Of a DNA stretch of 13,539 nt, positions 7,123 to 13,539 are shown piece after piece. Position numbers and translations under genes: made by a program. Position 1 is the first letter of the stretch, and each line of letters opens with the position of its first letter. This DNA comes from Verrucomicrobiota bacterium (lineage in GTDB: Bacteria; Verrucomicrobiota; Kiritimatiellia; B70-G9), in the NCBI GenBank assembly GCA_003641465.1, contig QNAJ01000014.1, positions 1 to 13,539 of the forward strand, in the 5' to 3' direction. A model generated the notes under the pieces. It was given only the letters and a program-made list of their open reading frames with translations, searched no databases and was not told the DNA's origin.

Positions 7123-7626
7123 CTAGAGATCGTAAAGTTTCTCATCGCGTCGCGGCGGCGGCCGACTGCGTTTCCGTCCCCCGCCTTCCTGCCCGGGAAA
7201 GACAAAGGGCTCTTCCTCGCTTTCCAGCAGATCGCCCATCTCTTCTTCGATGGCCTCGGGGTCTTCCCCGGCTTCCATCCGGCGCATAGCCTCCTCCATC
7301 GGCTCGCTGAACTTCAGCCCGGTCATGTCGGCGAAACGCCTCATCAGTCGGGCAGCCTGCCGGGGATCTTCCTCGTCCAGGCTGCCGGCCTCCTTTTCCA
7401 GGGCGCTGACCGCCTGTTCCAGGCGGGACTCGTCCAGCGGCAAGTCCTCCTCACCGGAATCTTCCCCCGAGGATGTGCTGCGGAGGGAAGAAAAGCGCGA
7501 AATCATCCGGCGCATCCGCCGGCTGCCGCATCGCGGACAGCGGGGAACCTTGGTGGTATTAACAGTTCGGGAAAAGAAGCTGAAGATCGTGTTACAGCGT
7601 GCGCAATAGAATTCGTATATCGGCAT
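7123..7626 (-). CDS. FmdB-like zinc-ribbon protein with long acidic C-terminal region
   Basis: 167 residues. The N-terminus MPIYEFYCARCNTIF ... PRCPRCGSRRM places C8, C11, C30 and C33 as a CxxC-CxxC zinc ribbon of the FmdB (putative regulatory) family. From about residue 54 the protein becomes highly acidic and helical (DSGEEDLPLDESRLEQ; EAMRRMEAGEDPEAIEEEM at 112-130), ending in a short basic Pro/Arg tail (151-160). Many FmdB proteins are only about 60-110 residues long, so the tail is an extension. I chose ATG 7626 over an upstream start because GGAGGT lies 5 nt before it and MPIYE is the family start. It follows the nuclease gene after 30 bp, so is probably co-transcribed. Its biological role is unknown; binding to nucleic acid or protein through the ribbon is inference. 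Confidence 0.85.
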   Translation of the reverse strand: MPIYEFYCARCNTIFSFFSRTVNTTKVPRCPRCGSRRMRRMISRFSSLRSTSSGEDSGEEDLPLDESRLEQAVSALEKEAGSLDEEDPRQAARLMRRFADMTGLKFSEPMEEAMRRMEAGEDPEAIEEEMGDLLESEEEPFVFPGQEGGGRKRSRPPPRRDEKLYDL

Positions 7627-7656
7627 CCGGCACCTCCACCTCGCCATTGACTGGTA

Positions 7657-8592
7657 TTAAGGTGCACAGATCTCCCGGTAATTGCAATTCCGGCAGACGG
7701 AGGAATCCGCGGCGGCTTCCCACTCCTCGACAGGCAACGGTTCATTGCGGCGGATATCACCGTCCACCAGGTACTCCGCCATGTCGGCTACCGAGCTGCG
7801 GATGAAGCCGATGATTCTTTCCAGCTCCGCGGCCTTCATCCGGCGGGCGACAACTTCGCCGGGAGAAAGATATTCAACGAAAACCACGATGTTTTCCGGC
7901 ATGACGCCGAAGCGGCGGTTGGCCCACAACCCGTAGAGAGCAAGCTGGTCCATATGGGATTCGCGCGGCCGGCCGGACTTCCAGTCATGGATACAGACGT
8001 CGCTGCCCGACTGATAGGCATAGTCAGGGACGGCGTAAACCGGGATTTCGTCTATTTCGATGGCCTCGGGATGGGTTCCGATACTGGCGGTAGTGGCCAG
8101 TTCCTGCTCGTGTCGGACTTCCTTGAGCCGCGGCCAGACCAAGCCGATGAAGTTCTCCACGCATGCCAGCACGGTATCCTTCACCCGCTGAACCTGCTTG
8201 CGTTCGGCCTCCGGTTCCCATTCCCCGTAATAGTGCTCGCGCAGACACGGATACTTTTTGGGATCCTGCTTCCATAATTGCTGCCGGGATGATCTCCAGG
8301 TTTCGTTCAGAAAAGGTCGTGCGGCGGCCTCGTACGCTTCCTGCGCATCCACCGCGGCACCGGCTTGAAGCCTTCGCAGTGTCCACATCACCGCCCGCTC
8401 CGCGGCGTTGCCCGTCAGGGTGTAGATATTCACCATCTTGGAAAGCCGGTAGGCCTTGCGGGCCAGTTCCGGCGCGTCCTTTTCCCATCCGCCCCAGCCC
8501 GCATATTTGCTCCAGTATCGCTTCCGGCGGCAGGTTTCGAATTCGTCCGCCGCGCTGAAGGACCAAGTGAAGCGGTTCTTGAGTTGGCTCAT
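7657..8592 (-). CDS. PD-(D/E)XK nuclease with Cas4/AddB-type Fe-S cysteines
   Basis: 311 residues. The start SFSAADEFETCRRKRYW (C21) resembles the opening helix of RecB/AddB/Cas4-type nucleases (SxSxLxxFxxCPxxYxF). The nuclease core has YAVPDYAY with D190, then IHDWKSG with D203 and K205 (the (D/E)xK motif), followed by DQLALYGLW with Q216 and Y220 (the conserved QxxxY). The C-terminus SSVCRNCNYREIC gives C300, C303 and C309, so with C21 all four cysteines of a 4Fe-4S clamp are present. No helicase domain is attached and no cas gene is nearby. The expected activity is exonuclease or flap cleavage on single-stranded DNA ends, probably in repair; that is inferred from the family. The start ATG 8592 has a purine-rich but imperfect ribosome site. 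It lies 39 bp after the amidase and 30 bp before the zinc-ribbon gene. Confidence 0.88.
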   Translation of the reverse strand: MSQLKNRFTWSFSAADEFETCRRKRYWSKYAGWGGWEKDAPELARKAYRLSKMVNIYTLTGNAAERAVMWTLRRLQAGAAVDAQEAYEAAARPFLNETWRSSRQQLWKQDPKKYPCLREHYYGEWEPEAERKQVQRVKDTVLACVENFIGLVWPRLKEVRHEQELATTASIGTHPEAIEIDEIPVYAVPDYAYQSGSDVCIHDWKSGRPRESHMDQLALYGLWANRRFGVMPENIVVFVEYLSPGEVVARRMKAAELERIIGFIRSSVADMAEYLVDGDIRRNEPLPVEEWEAAADSSVCRNCNYREICAP

Positions 8593-8631
8593 CGGTTAGC
8601 TTTCCCCTTTTCCTTGCCGACGCCCGGGTTG

Positions 8632-9675
8632 CTAACGGCTCACGCGTGCCGATCCGCGGGCCGCTTCGCGCACTGCGTCGGCATACTGCAATATGCCTGA
8701 TGCTATACCTCGGGCAACCTTCTCACGATAGGTCGCCGTCAGCAACTTTTCTTCTTCGTAAGTGTTGGAAAGGAACCCGCACTCCACCAGGACTGCAGGG
8801 CACGGCGCCTCCTTGAGTACATAGAAGCGGGAACGCCGGACACCACGGTCGGGTGCACGGGTGTAATCCAGCAGGGCCTTCTGAATGAAATACGCCAATA
8901 CCAGATTGGCACCGTTCCATGCGTTGCCGCGATATACGCTGTAGCCGCGGCGCCGGCGGTGGCCATCGTTGGTGGACGGGAAGCCGGGCATGGCCAGAAC
9001 ATAGGTTTCCACCCCCCGTCCGCGTCGCCCGACCGTGGCATTGGCGTGAATACTCACAAAGAGGTCTGCGTTCCAGCGCGCCGCCTTTTTCACTCGCTCG
9101 TCCAGACTCAGGTAACGATCACTCTCGCGGGTGAGGTAGACCTTGAGCCCCGCATTGGCCACGTGGACCCGCACCCGCCGCGCAATGTCGAGAACCACGG
9201 CTTTCTCCTCGACTCCGCGCCGTCCCCGGGCGCCGCGGTCGCGCCCACCGTGGCCGGGATCCAGCACCACGCGGCGGCAGCGCAGCCGCTGCAGGTGAGC
9301 ATAGCGCCTCAAGAGCGGATCCAGCGTCCAGCAGGCATCCGCGTAGTCGAGCGCATGGCGCCATCCGGCCCGGTACAGAGGCGCATTGAGCCAGACCCGT
9401 ACGCCGTTGAAGGTCAGTTCGCGGCTGTTTTCCCGGAAGAGTAATCGGCTCCAGCGGCTGGAGAGGGAAAGGTTTTTTTGTCCTGCTTTTCGCAGTCGCA
9501 AGTTGTAGACCCGGGCAACTTCGTTGAGGTAGACGAGTTTCTTGCCGGCGCGGGTTACATAGCGCAATCCCCGCGGACAGGGAGCGGACGGCGTACCGGC
9601 AGCGATGGCAGCCAGGGCCACCAGGACGAACCCGGCTCGCACACGGGAAACCCGGCTGGTTGAACTGGGGCGCAT
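8632..9675 (-). CDS. Secreted N-acetylmuramoyl-L-alanine amidase (Amidase_3)
   Basis: 347 residues; a zinc hydrolase that cleaves the bond between MurNAc and the peptide stem in peptidoglycan, acting in the periplasm. Residues 1-31 form a signal peptide (basic RVSRVR, then hydrophobic AGFVLVALAAIAAG). Residues 38-122 look like a small beta-rich non-catalytic domain (YLNEVARVYNL, LTFNGVRVWLNAPL). The catalytic domain starts at about 134: VVLDPGHGG with H142, VEEKAV with E157, VSIHAN with H210, and VECGFLSN with E298. These correspond to the zinc ligands and catalytic glutamate of the family. The frame remains open far upstream over the TPR gene on the other strand, but ATG 9675 gives the signal peptide start. 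Its ribosome site is weak. It heads the amidase-nuclease-zinc ribbon cluster. Confidence 0.93.
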   Translation of the reverse strand: MRPSSTSRVSRVRAGFVLVALAAIAAGTPSAPCPRGLRYVTRAGKKLVYLNEVARVYNLRLRKAGQKNLSLSSRWSRLLFRENSRELTFNGVRVWLNAPLYRAGWRHALDYADACWTLDPLLRRYAHLQRLRCRRVVLDPGHGGRDRGARGRRGVEEKAVVLDIARRVRVHVANAGLKVYLTRESDRYLSLDERVKKAARWNADLFVSIHANATVGRRGRGVETYVLAMPGFPSTNDGHRRRRGYSVYRGNAWNGANLVLAYFIQKALLDYTRAPDRGVRRSRFYVLKEAPCPAVLVECGFLSNTYEEEKLLTATYREKVARGIASGILQYADAVREAARGSARVSR

Positions 9676-9736
9676 CGTTTGAGCCTGTTTTTTTCTGGCC
9701 CTTGCCGATCGGCCTGTAAAATTCTTTCGGTTCCCG

Positions 9737-9758
9737 GTATTCTGGTGTAAGAGAATAC
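9737..9758. promoter_or_regulatory. Inverted repeat (possible operator) between amidase and TPR genes
   Basis: GTATTCT (9737-9743) and AGAATAC (9752-9758) are perfect inverted copies separated by 8 nt, a spacing compatible with a dimeric regulator or a small hairpin. It lies in the 129-bp divergent region 9676-9804, 47 bp before the TPR start. I could not find a convincing -35/-10 pair for either gene there. A 10-bp palindrome GCCGATCGGC lies at 9704-9713. Confidence 0.4.
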
Positions 9759-9804
9759 TCAACCGCAGCAGCAGGATTTTGACAAGCAGGGATCTGAGCC
9801 GGAG

Positions 9805-11181
9805 ATGACCGAAGTACGGCCAGAGGATGTCTCGCGGAAGATACGCGACCTTTACGAGCGAGGGGTGGCGGCCTATGAGCGCGAGAACCTGGATTACGCG
9901 ATCGAGGTGCTGAACACCTGTCTTGAATTCGAACCGCGGCTGCTGGCGGCGCGGAAGTACTTGCGGGCGGCGGAGATCAGGAAGCATCGGCACAATGCCA
10001 AGAACCGCGTTTTTCATCTGGTCCAGACGCTGGCCGGATTGCCTCAGTTTCTCCTGGGGAACCTCAAGCTCAGCCGGCAGCCCCGGGAAGCGCTCAAGAC
10101 CGCCGAGTCGCTGATGCGCCGGGATCCCTTCAACCTGCTGTTCATCCGCCTGCTGGGGCGGGCGGCGGAGGCGGCGGATCTTCCCGAGGCGGCTCTGCAG
10201 ACCCTGGAAGTAGCCCGCGAATACTATCCGCATGACGGGCAGTTGCTGGACTGGATGGGGCGGCTGTACATGCAGACCGGCCAGGCGCGCAAGGCTCGCG
10301 AGTGCTATGAACGGCTGGTCCAGCTTCGCCCCACCGACCCGGCGGCCCTCAAGAAGCTGAAGGACGCCACTGCGCTGGACACCATGCAGAAGGGCGGATG
10401 GGACCAGGCCACCTCCTACCGCGATGTAATCCGTGACGAGAAGGAAGCCGTGCGCCTGGAGAAGGAAAGCAAGGCGGTGAAGACCGAGCGGGATATCCAG
10501 GATCTGATTGCCGCACTCCGGGAGGACCTCAAGCGAACTCCTGATGACGTTAACCGGCATCGCCGCCTGGCCGAACTGCTTGTTCAAGCCGAGCGGTACG
10601 AGGAAGCGCTGGAAGTTCTTGGTCGGTGCCAGCAACTGGCGGGAGGCCGTGACCCGGAGATAGACCAGATGTTTACCAATGTGAAATTGAAGATATTCGA
10701 CCGCGATATCCGGCGGCTGCGGGAAGCGGGAGACGCTGCGGCAGCGGAGGCGAAAGAGAAAGAGAAGCAGGAGTTCGTGCTCCGGGCGGCCCGTGAAAAG
10801 GTTGAACGCTACCCGCACGACCTGCAGTACCGCTATGAACTCGGGGTGCTCCTGTACGAACGCGGCCTGCTGACCGAAGCGATTCAGCAGTTCCAACAGG
10901 CCCAGCGGCATCCGCAGCGGCGGCTCAAATCGCTCTACTATCTGGCTCTGTGCTTCAAGGCCAAGAAGCAGTACGATATCGCTATGGAGCAACTGGAGAA
11001 AGCAGCGGCGGAGATTCCCAGCATGGACGCGCTGAAAAAGGATATTCTGTACGAAATGGGAACGATTGCCGAGGCCATGGGGGATCGGGAAAAGGCCGCG
11101 CGGTGTTTCAAGGAGATTTATGCAGTGGATATCTCCTACAAGGACGTGGCCGAGAAGGTCGAAAAAATCTACGGGCAGTAG
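9805..11181 (+). CDS. Cytoplasmic tetratricopeptide repeat (TPR) protein
   Basis: 458 residues with no signal peptide or membrane segment. TPR-like helical pairs are visible at about 13-46 (YERGVAAYERENLDYAIEVL), 91-140, 145-178 (LDWMGRLYMQTGQARKARECYERL), 250-283, 340-373 (YRYELGVLLYERGLLTEAIQ), 374-404 and 415-445. A conserved-looking non-TPR block separates the halves (186-235: KDATALDTMQKGGWDQATSY then charged helix). I recall similar proteins with this middle motif in Verrucomicrobiota and Kiritimatiellota, usually annotated only as TPR protein. TPRs mediate protein-protein contacts; the partner is unknown. Start ATG 9805 is preceded immediately by GGAG, too close for normal pairing, with AGGGA 12 nt away, so the ribosome site is poor. 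It is divergent from the amidase and overlaps the downstream lipoprotein start. Confidence 0.9.
   Translation: MTEVRPEDVSRKIRDLYERGVAAYERENLDYAIEVLNTCLEFEPRLLAARKYLRAAEIRKHRHNAKNRVFHLVQTLAGLPQFLLGNLKLSRQPREALKTAESLMRRDPFNLLFIRLLGRAAEAADLPEAALQTLEVAREYYPHDGQLLDWMGRLYMQTGQARKARECYERLVQLRPTDPAALKKLKDATALDTMQKGGWDQATSYRDVIRDEKEAVRLEKESKAVKTERDIQDLIAALREDLKRTPDDVNRHRRLAELLVQAERYEEALEVLGRCQQLAGGRDPEIDQMFTNVKLKIFDRDIRRLREAGDAAAAEAKEKEKQEFVLRAAREKVERYPHDLQYRYELGVLLYERGLLTEAIQQFQQAQRHPQRRLKSLYYLALCFKAKKQYDIAMEQLEKAAAEIPSMDALKKDILYEMGTIAEAMGDREKAARCFKEIYAVDISYKDVAEKVEKIYGQ
11109..11115 (+). promoter_or_regulatory. Shine-Dalgarno supporting the start inside the TPR gene
   Basis: AAGGAGA at about 11109-11115, a few nt before ATG 11120. 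It is the only good ribosome site upstream of the lipoprotein's membrane-anchor segment, although it lies within TPR coding sequence. Confidence 0.4.
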
Positions 11182-12130
11182 GCCCTGCTTTCCGTTACGA
11201 AATCAGGTTGTCGTCCTATGGCTATGTCTGGCGGCCGGCTGTTCGCGCCCCGGAATACCGCTGCCCGATGAGGAGCGGTACCGGCCCACTGCCGATGAGT
11301 ACTCCATCATGACCTATAATCTTAAAGCTTTCGGCTACGAAGACCGCGACGGTGATGGCCAGCAGGACGATCCCAAACCCCGGGAGGAAGTGGAAGCAGT
11401 GGTGGATCTGATCTCTGCGGCTTCCCCGGACATTCTGGCGATCCAGGAGATAGGCGGCGCCGACATGCTCAAGCAGTTGCGCTACTCGCTGAGAGACCGC
11501 GGCGTGGAATACAAGGACGTGGAATTTATCGAGCGCGGCGGTTATCAGAAAAACATCGCACTGCTCTCGCGCTTTCCGATCGTTTCGCGGCAGTCGCACC
11601 TCGACGACACCTACAGGCTGGGCAACGTGGAACTGCCCGTGGCGCGGGGCATCATAGACGTCACCATACAGATTACACCTGCGTACCGTCTGCGGGTCAT
11701 GGTGGCCCATCTGAAGAGCAAGGTGTACCATCCATTGGGGCAGACGGAAATGCGCCGTTCCGAGGCACGGATTCTGGGCAAGCATGTGCGGCGCGCGCTG
11801 CGCCGGAATCCACAGCTCAACCTCGCGGTGGTGGGGGACTTCAACGACTATTACGGCTCCAGTCCATTACGCCTGATCCGCGGCCGCGAGAGCCATCCCT
11901 ACCTTCTGGACCTTCGTCCGCAGGATTTCGTAGGCGATGTCTGGACGCATTTTGAGTCGGCCCTCGACCTATACCAGCGGATTGACTACATCCTGGTCAG
12001 CCGCGGCCTGTACGCAGATCTGGTCAGGGAGAAAACCCACGTGGTCCGGTCACCACTGACGGCGCGGGCCTCGGACCATCGTCCCTTGATTGCCGTATTC
12101 CGGCGCAAGGATCTGCCGCCGCGGAAATAA
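11120..12130 (+). CDS. Predicted lipoprotein, endonuclease/exonuclease/phosphatase fold hydrolase
   Basis: 336 residues from ATG 11120. Residues 28-41 (NQVVVLWLCLAAGC) are a hydrophobic segment ending in a perfect lipobox LAAGC with C41, so the mature protein should be lipid-anchored outside the inner membrane. The EEP fold motifs are complete: MTYNLKAFG with N67, LAIQEIG with E110, VMVAHLKSK with H197, VGDFND with D240 and N242, RIDYIL with D289, and SDHRPL with D319 and H320. DNase I, sphingomyelinase and inositol phosphatases share this metal-dependent phosphoesterase core; the substrate is not evident. DRDGDGQQDD at 75-84 resembles a calcium-binding EF-hand or thrombospondin-type loop. 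There is no ATG, GTG or TTG between the TPR stop and the lipobox, so the start must overlap the TPR gene by 62 bp or be non-canonical. The n-region of 27 residues is long but basic. Confidence 0.85.
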   Translation: MQWISPTRTWPRRSKKSTGSRPCFPLRNQVVVLWLCLAAGCSRPGIPLPDEERYRPTADEYSIMTYNLKAFGYEDRDGDGQQDDPKPREEVEAVVDLISAASPDILAIQEIGGADMLKQLRYSLRDRGVEYKDVEFIERGGYQKNIALLSRFPIVSRQSHLDDTYRLGNVELPVARGIIDVTIQITPAYRLRVMVAHLKSKVYHPLGQTEMRRSEARILGKHVRRALRRNPQLNLAVVGDFNDYYGSSPLRLIRGRESHPYLLDLRPQDFVGDVWTHFESALDLYQRIDYILVSRGLYADLVREKTHVVRSPLTARASDHRPLIAVFRRKDLPPRK

Positions 12131-12147
12131 CCGCCCCGACGGTATTT

Positions 12148-12666
12148 TCAGGATACGAAGGCGGGGTGGAGCTGCTGCCAGAGATCGTCGAGCGACTGCG
12201 GAATCACTTTGGTCCCCCCCACTACCGGCATGAAATTGGTGTCTCCTGTCCAGCGCGGCACCAGATGCAGATGGACATGACCCGGCAGGCCGGCTCCGGC
12301 GCATTCCCCCAGATTGAGGCCGGCGTTGAATCCTTCTGCCGACATTGTCCGGCGCAGGACCTGGATACTGCGGCTGAGCAGATCAATCATTTCGTGGCGT
12401 TCCTCCGGATTCATGGCATCAAGATCGGGAACGTGGCGGTAGGGAGCGATCATGAGATGGCCGTTATTATAGGGATAGCGGTTGAGAATCACACCACACG
12501 AGTTTCCGCGGTACAGAATCAGCTGACTGCGATCATCCTGCGAAGAGAACGCCTCGCACAGGAAACATCCGCCCTTCTTCGGCCGGTGGATATATTGCAT
12601 CCGCCACGGGGCCCAGAGTCGCCGCAGACCAACGCCATCGTCGGGTTGCACCGCATCATCTTTCAT
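12148..12666 (-). CDS. HIT family nucleotide hydrolase/transferase (Ap4A-type)
   Basis: 172 residues from ATG 12666. The N-terminal block RLWAPWRMQYI at 16-26, the CFLCE pair (C34, C37), the PYRH segment with H78, and the histidine triad GHVHLHLVP at 129-137 (H130, H132, H134; H132 is the expected nucleophile region) identify a zinc-containing HIT protein of the diadenosine tetraphosphate hydrolase/phosphorylase-like branch. The tail TGDTNFMPVVGGTKVIPQSL is also typical. The substrate is probably a dinucleoside polyphosphate or nucleoside phosphoramidate. The frame is open to a TTG at 12732, but that codon coincides with a good -35 element, so the shorter ATG start is preferred; it has no clear ribosome site and may be translated from a short leader. 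The gene converges on the lipoprotein with 17 bp between stops; no terminator is evident. Confidence 0.92.
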   Translation of the reverse strand: MKDDAVQPDDGVGLRRLWAPWRMQYIHRPKKGGCFLCEAFSSQDDRSQLILYRGNSCGVILNRYPYNNGHLMIAPYRHVPDLDAMNPEERHEMIDLLSRSIQVLRRTMSAEGFNAGLNLGECAGAGLPGHVHLHLVPRWTGDTNFMPVVGGTKVIPQSLDDLWQQLHPAFVS

Positions 12667-12703
12667 TGCATCATGCCGTATGGCCGACGGATACCCACAG
12701 TCG

Positions 12704-12732
12704 AGTATGGGAGAAGGCGGCGACGCGGTCAA
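12704..12732 (-). promoter_or_regulatory. Candidate sigma-70 promoter of the HIT gene
   Basis: On the minus strand, TTGACC (12727-12732; 5/6) is followed by exactly 17 nt and CATACT (12704-12709; 4/6). Transcription would start near 12697, about 30 nt before ATG 12666. It also argues against the longer HIT start at TTG 12732. Confidence 0.5.
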
Positions 12733-12765
12733 GCGGGCGCGCTTTCGTCACGGTGAGTTGCGGCA

Positions 12766-13539
12766 ATGAACGATGAAACTCAGGTGTACGTAGTCTTCGG
12801 CGACGAGGATTATCTGGTTCATTCACGGGCCTCCCAACTGGTGGAACGGCTGGCTCCGGGAGAGGCCGGCGGATACGCCGTGGAGCGGATAGAGGGATCC
12901 GGGGAAGGGGCCGCTGAACCGGTGGAGACTTTGCGGCGGGTGCTTGAGGGTGTGCGGACGCCGGGACTGTTCGGAGGGCGGCGCGTCATCTGGCTGCGGG
13001 CGGCTGATTTTCTGCTGACCGCTACCGGAAACGACGAGGTGGCTCAACTGGCGCGTCGGCTGGCTGAGGAGATCAAACGCCGTCTGCCGCCGGGAGTTTT
13101 CCTGGTGGTCTCCGGTACCAGGGCCGATCAGCGGAGCTACTTCATGCGGGCCTGCCGGGAAGGCGGCAGGATCGAATGCCTGGAAAAGGGATCGCGCCAG
13201 TGGGAGAAGGAAGAAAGAGCGCGGGCAGTGGCAATGCGCCTGTTGGCGGACCACGGATTGCGTGCAGGTGATGAAGTAGTGACGGAACTGGTACAACGCA
13301 CCGGAGGTGAAGCGGGCCTGATGCATCAGGAGGTGATGAAACTGGCGGCATACCGGTACGGACGTGAGCCGGCGGTATCCGGAGACGACGTACGTAAACT
13401 GGTGCCGGCGTCCCGGGAAGCCGCACGCTGGGAATTCGCGGATGCGGCGGCATCAGGCGATACTGCGCGTGCCTTGGACATTCTGCGAAGACTGCTGGGA
13501 CAGCGCCATGACCCGGTCGGATTGCTGATCGGATTGGGC
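12766..13539 (+). CDS. holA: DNA polymerase III delta subunit (clamp loader), 3' end outside window
   Basis: 258 residues are visible and the frame is open at the right edge; full-length delta is usually about 330-345 residues. The subunit opens the beta sliding clamp within the clamp loader. The N-terminus VYVVFGDEDYLV at 7-18 is the delta family hallmark (normally xLxGxExxL); TPGLFGGRRVIWLRAADF at 65-82 is the second conserved block; PGVFLVVSG at 109-117 closes the first AAA+-like domain. SRQWEKEERARAVAMRLLADHGL (143-165) and the ELVQRTGGEAGLMHQEVMKLAAY block (174-196) form the middle helical domain, followed by DDVRKLVPASREAARWEFADAAASGDTARAL. The start ATG 12766 has GGTGAG 8 nt upstream, matching the anti-Shine-Dalgarno. 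It is divergent from the HIT gene; no clear promoter for it is seen in 12667-12765. Confidence 0.92.
   Translation, partial: MNDETQVYVVFGDEDYLVHSRASQLVERLAPGEAGGYAVERIEGSGEGAAEPVETLRRVLEGVRTPGLFGGRRVIWLRAADFLLTATGNDEVAQLARRLAEEIKRRLPPGVFLVVSGTRADQRSYFMRACREGGRIECLEKGSRQWEKEERARAVAMRLLADHGLRAGDEVVTELVQRTGGEAGLMHQEVMKLAAYRYGREPAVSGDDVRKLVPASREAARWEFADAAASGDTARALDILRRLLGQRHDPVGLLIGLG

Noticed and set aside
7657..8592. Nuclease as a CRISPR Cas4
   Set aside because: There is no repeat array or other cas gene in the window, and the protein is longer than typical Cas4.
9779..9784. TTGACA upstream of the TPR gene as a promoter -35
   Set aside because: It is only about 20 nt before the start codon, so the -10 would fall inside the coding region.
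9676..10992. Minus-strand open frame continuing upstream of the amidase to give a 786-residue protein
   Set aside because: It lies opposite the TPR gene, has no family features there, and the signal peptide begins at 9675; it reflects GC-rich codon use.
12131..12147. Bidirectional terminator between the lipoprotein and HIT stops
   Set aside because: Only a 3-bp CCG/CGG match and a short T-rich stretch are present; too weak to call.

Overview
The window is GC-rich and densely packed with housekeeping and cell-envelope genes. Nothing in it looks mobile: I saw no transposase, phage gene, CRISPR array, tRNA or rRNA. The RpoD with a large, strongly basic helical insert, an ATP-cone plus uridine-kinase-like fusion, and a TPR protein of a type I associate with Verrucomicrobiota, Kiritimatiellota and Lentisphaerota genomes suggest a bacterium of the PVC group. 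This placement rests on recognition, not on a search, and is moderately uncertain.

Left part (1-6928, all minus strand). Reading in the direction of transcription, the order is cvpA, dnaG, rpoD, an ATP-cone/uridine-kinase-like gene, and an AMP-forming acyl-CoA ligase cut by the left window edge. cvpA overlaps dnaG by 41 bp, and the kinase overlaps the ligase by 23 bp. The rpoD-kinase gap is 48 bp. A 273-bp leader with a perfect TATAAT precedes rpoD, so rpoD probably has its own promoter as well as read-through from dnaG. This is a variant of the classical dnaG-rpoD macromolecular synthesis cluster, with cvpA where rpsU sits in proteobacteria.

Middle part (7123-9675, minus strand). A second tight cluster runs from a secreted N-acetylmuramoyl-L-alanine amidase, through a PD-(D/E)XK nuclease with Cas4/AddB-type cysteines, to a FmdB-like zinc-ribbon protein with a long acidic tail. 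The gaps are 39 and 30 bp. A 194-bp spacer separates it from cvpA.

Right part (9676-13539). A 129-bp divergent region with a perfect 7-bp inverted repeat separates the amidase from a plus-strand pair: a cytoplasmic TPR protein and a predicted lipoprotein of the endonuclease/exonuclease/phosphatase fold, whose only good start lies inside the TPR gene. A minus-strand HIT nucleotide hydrolase/transferase gene converges on them. A second divergent region holds a good promoter for the HIT gene. Finally holA (DNA polymerase III delta, clamp loader) runs off the right edge.

Functionally the window combines DNA replication (DnaG, HolA), transcription initiation (RpoD), nucleotide metabolism (kinase-like, HIT), lipid activation (ligase) and cell wall/surface functions (amidase, CvpA, lipoprotein). 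I did not find a clearly new multi-gene system. The most unusual items are the ATP-cone kinase fusion beside rpoD, the stand-alone Fe-S-type nuclease, and the start-codon problem of the phosphatase-fold lipoprotein.
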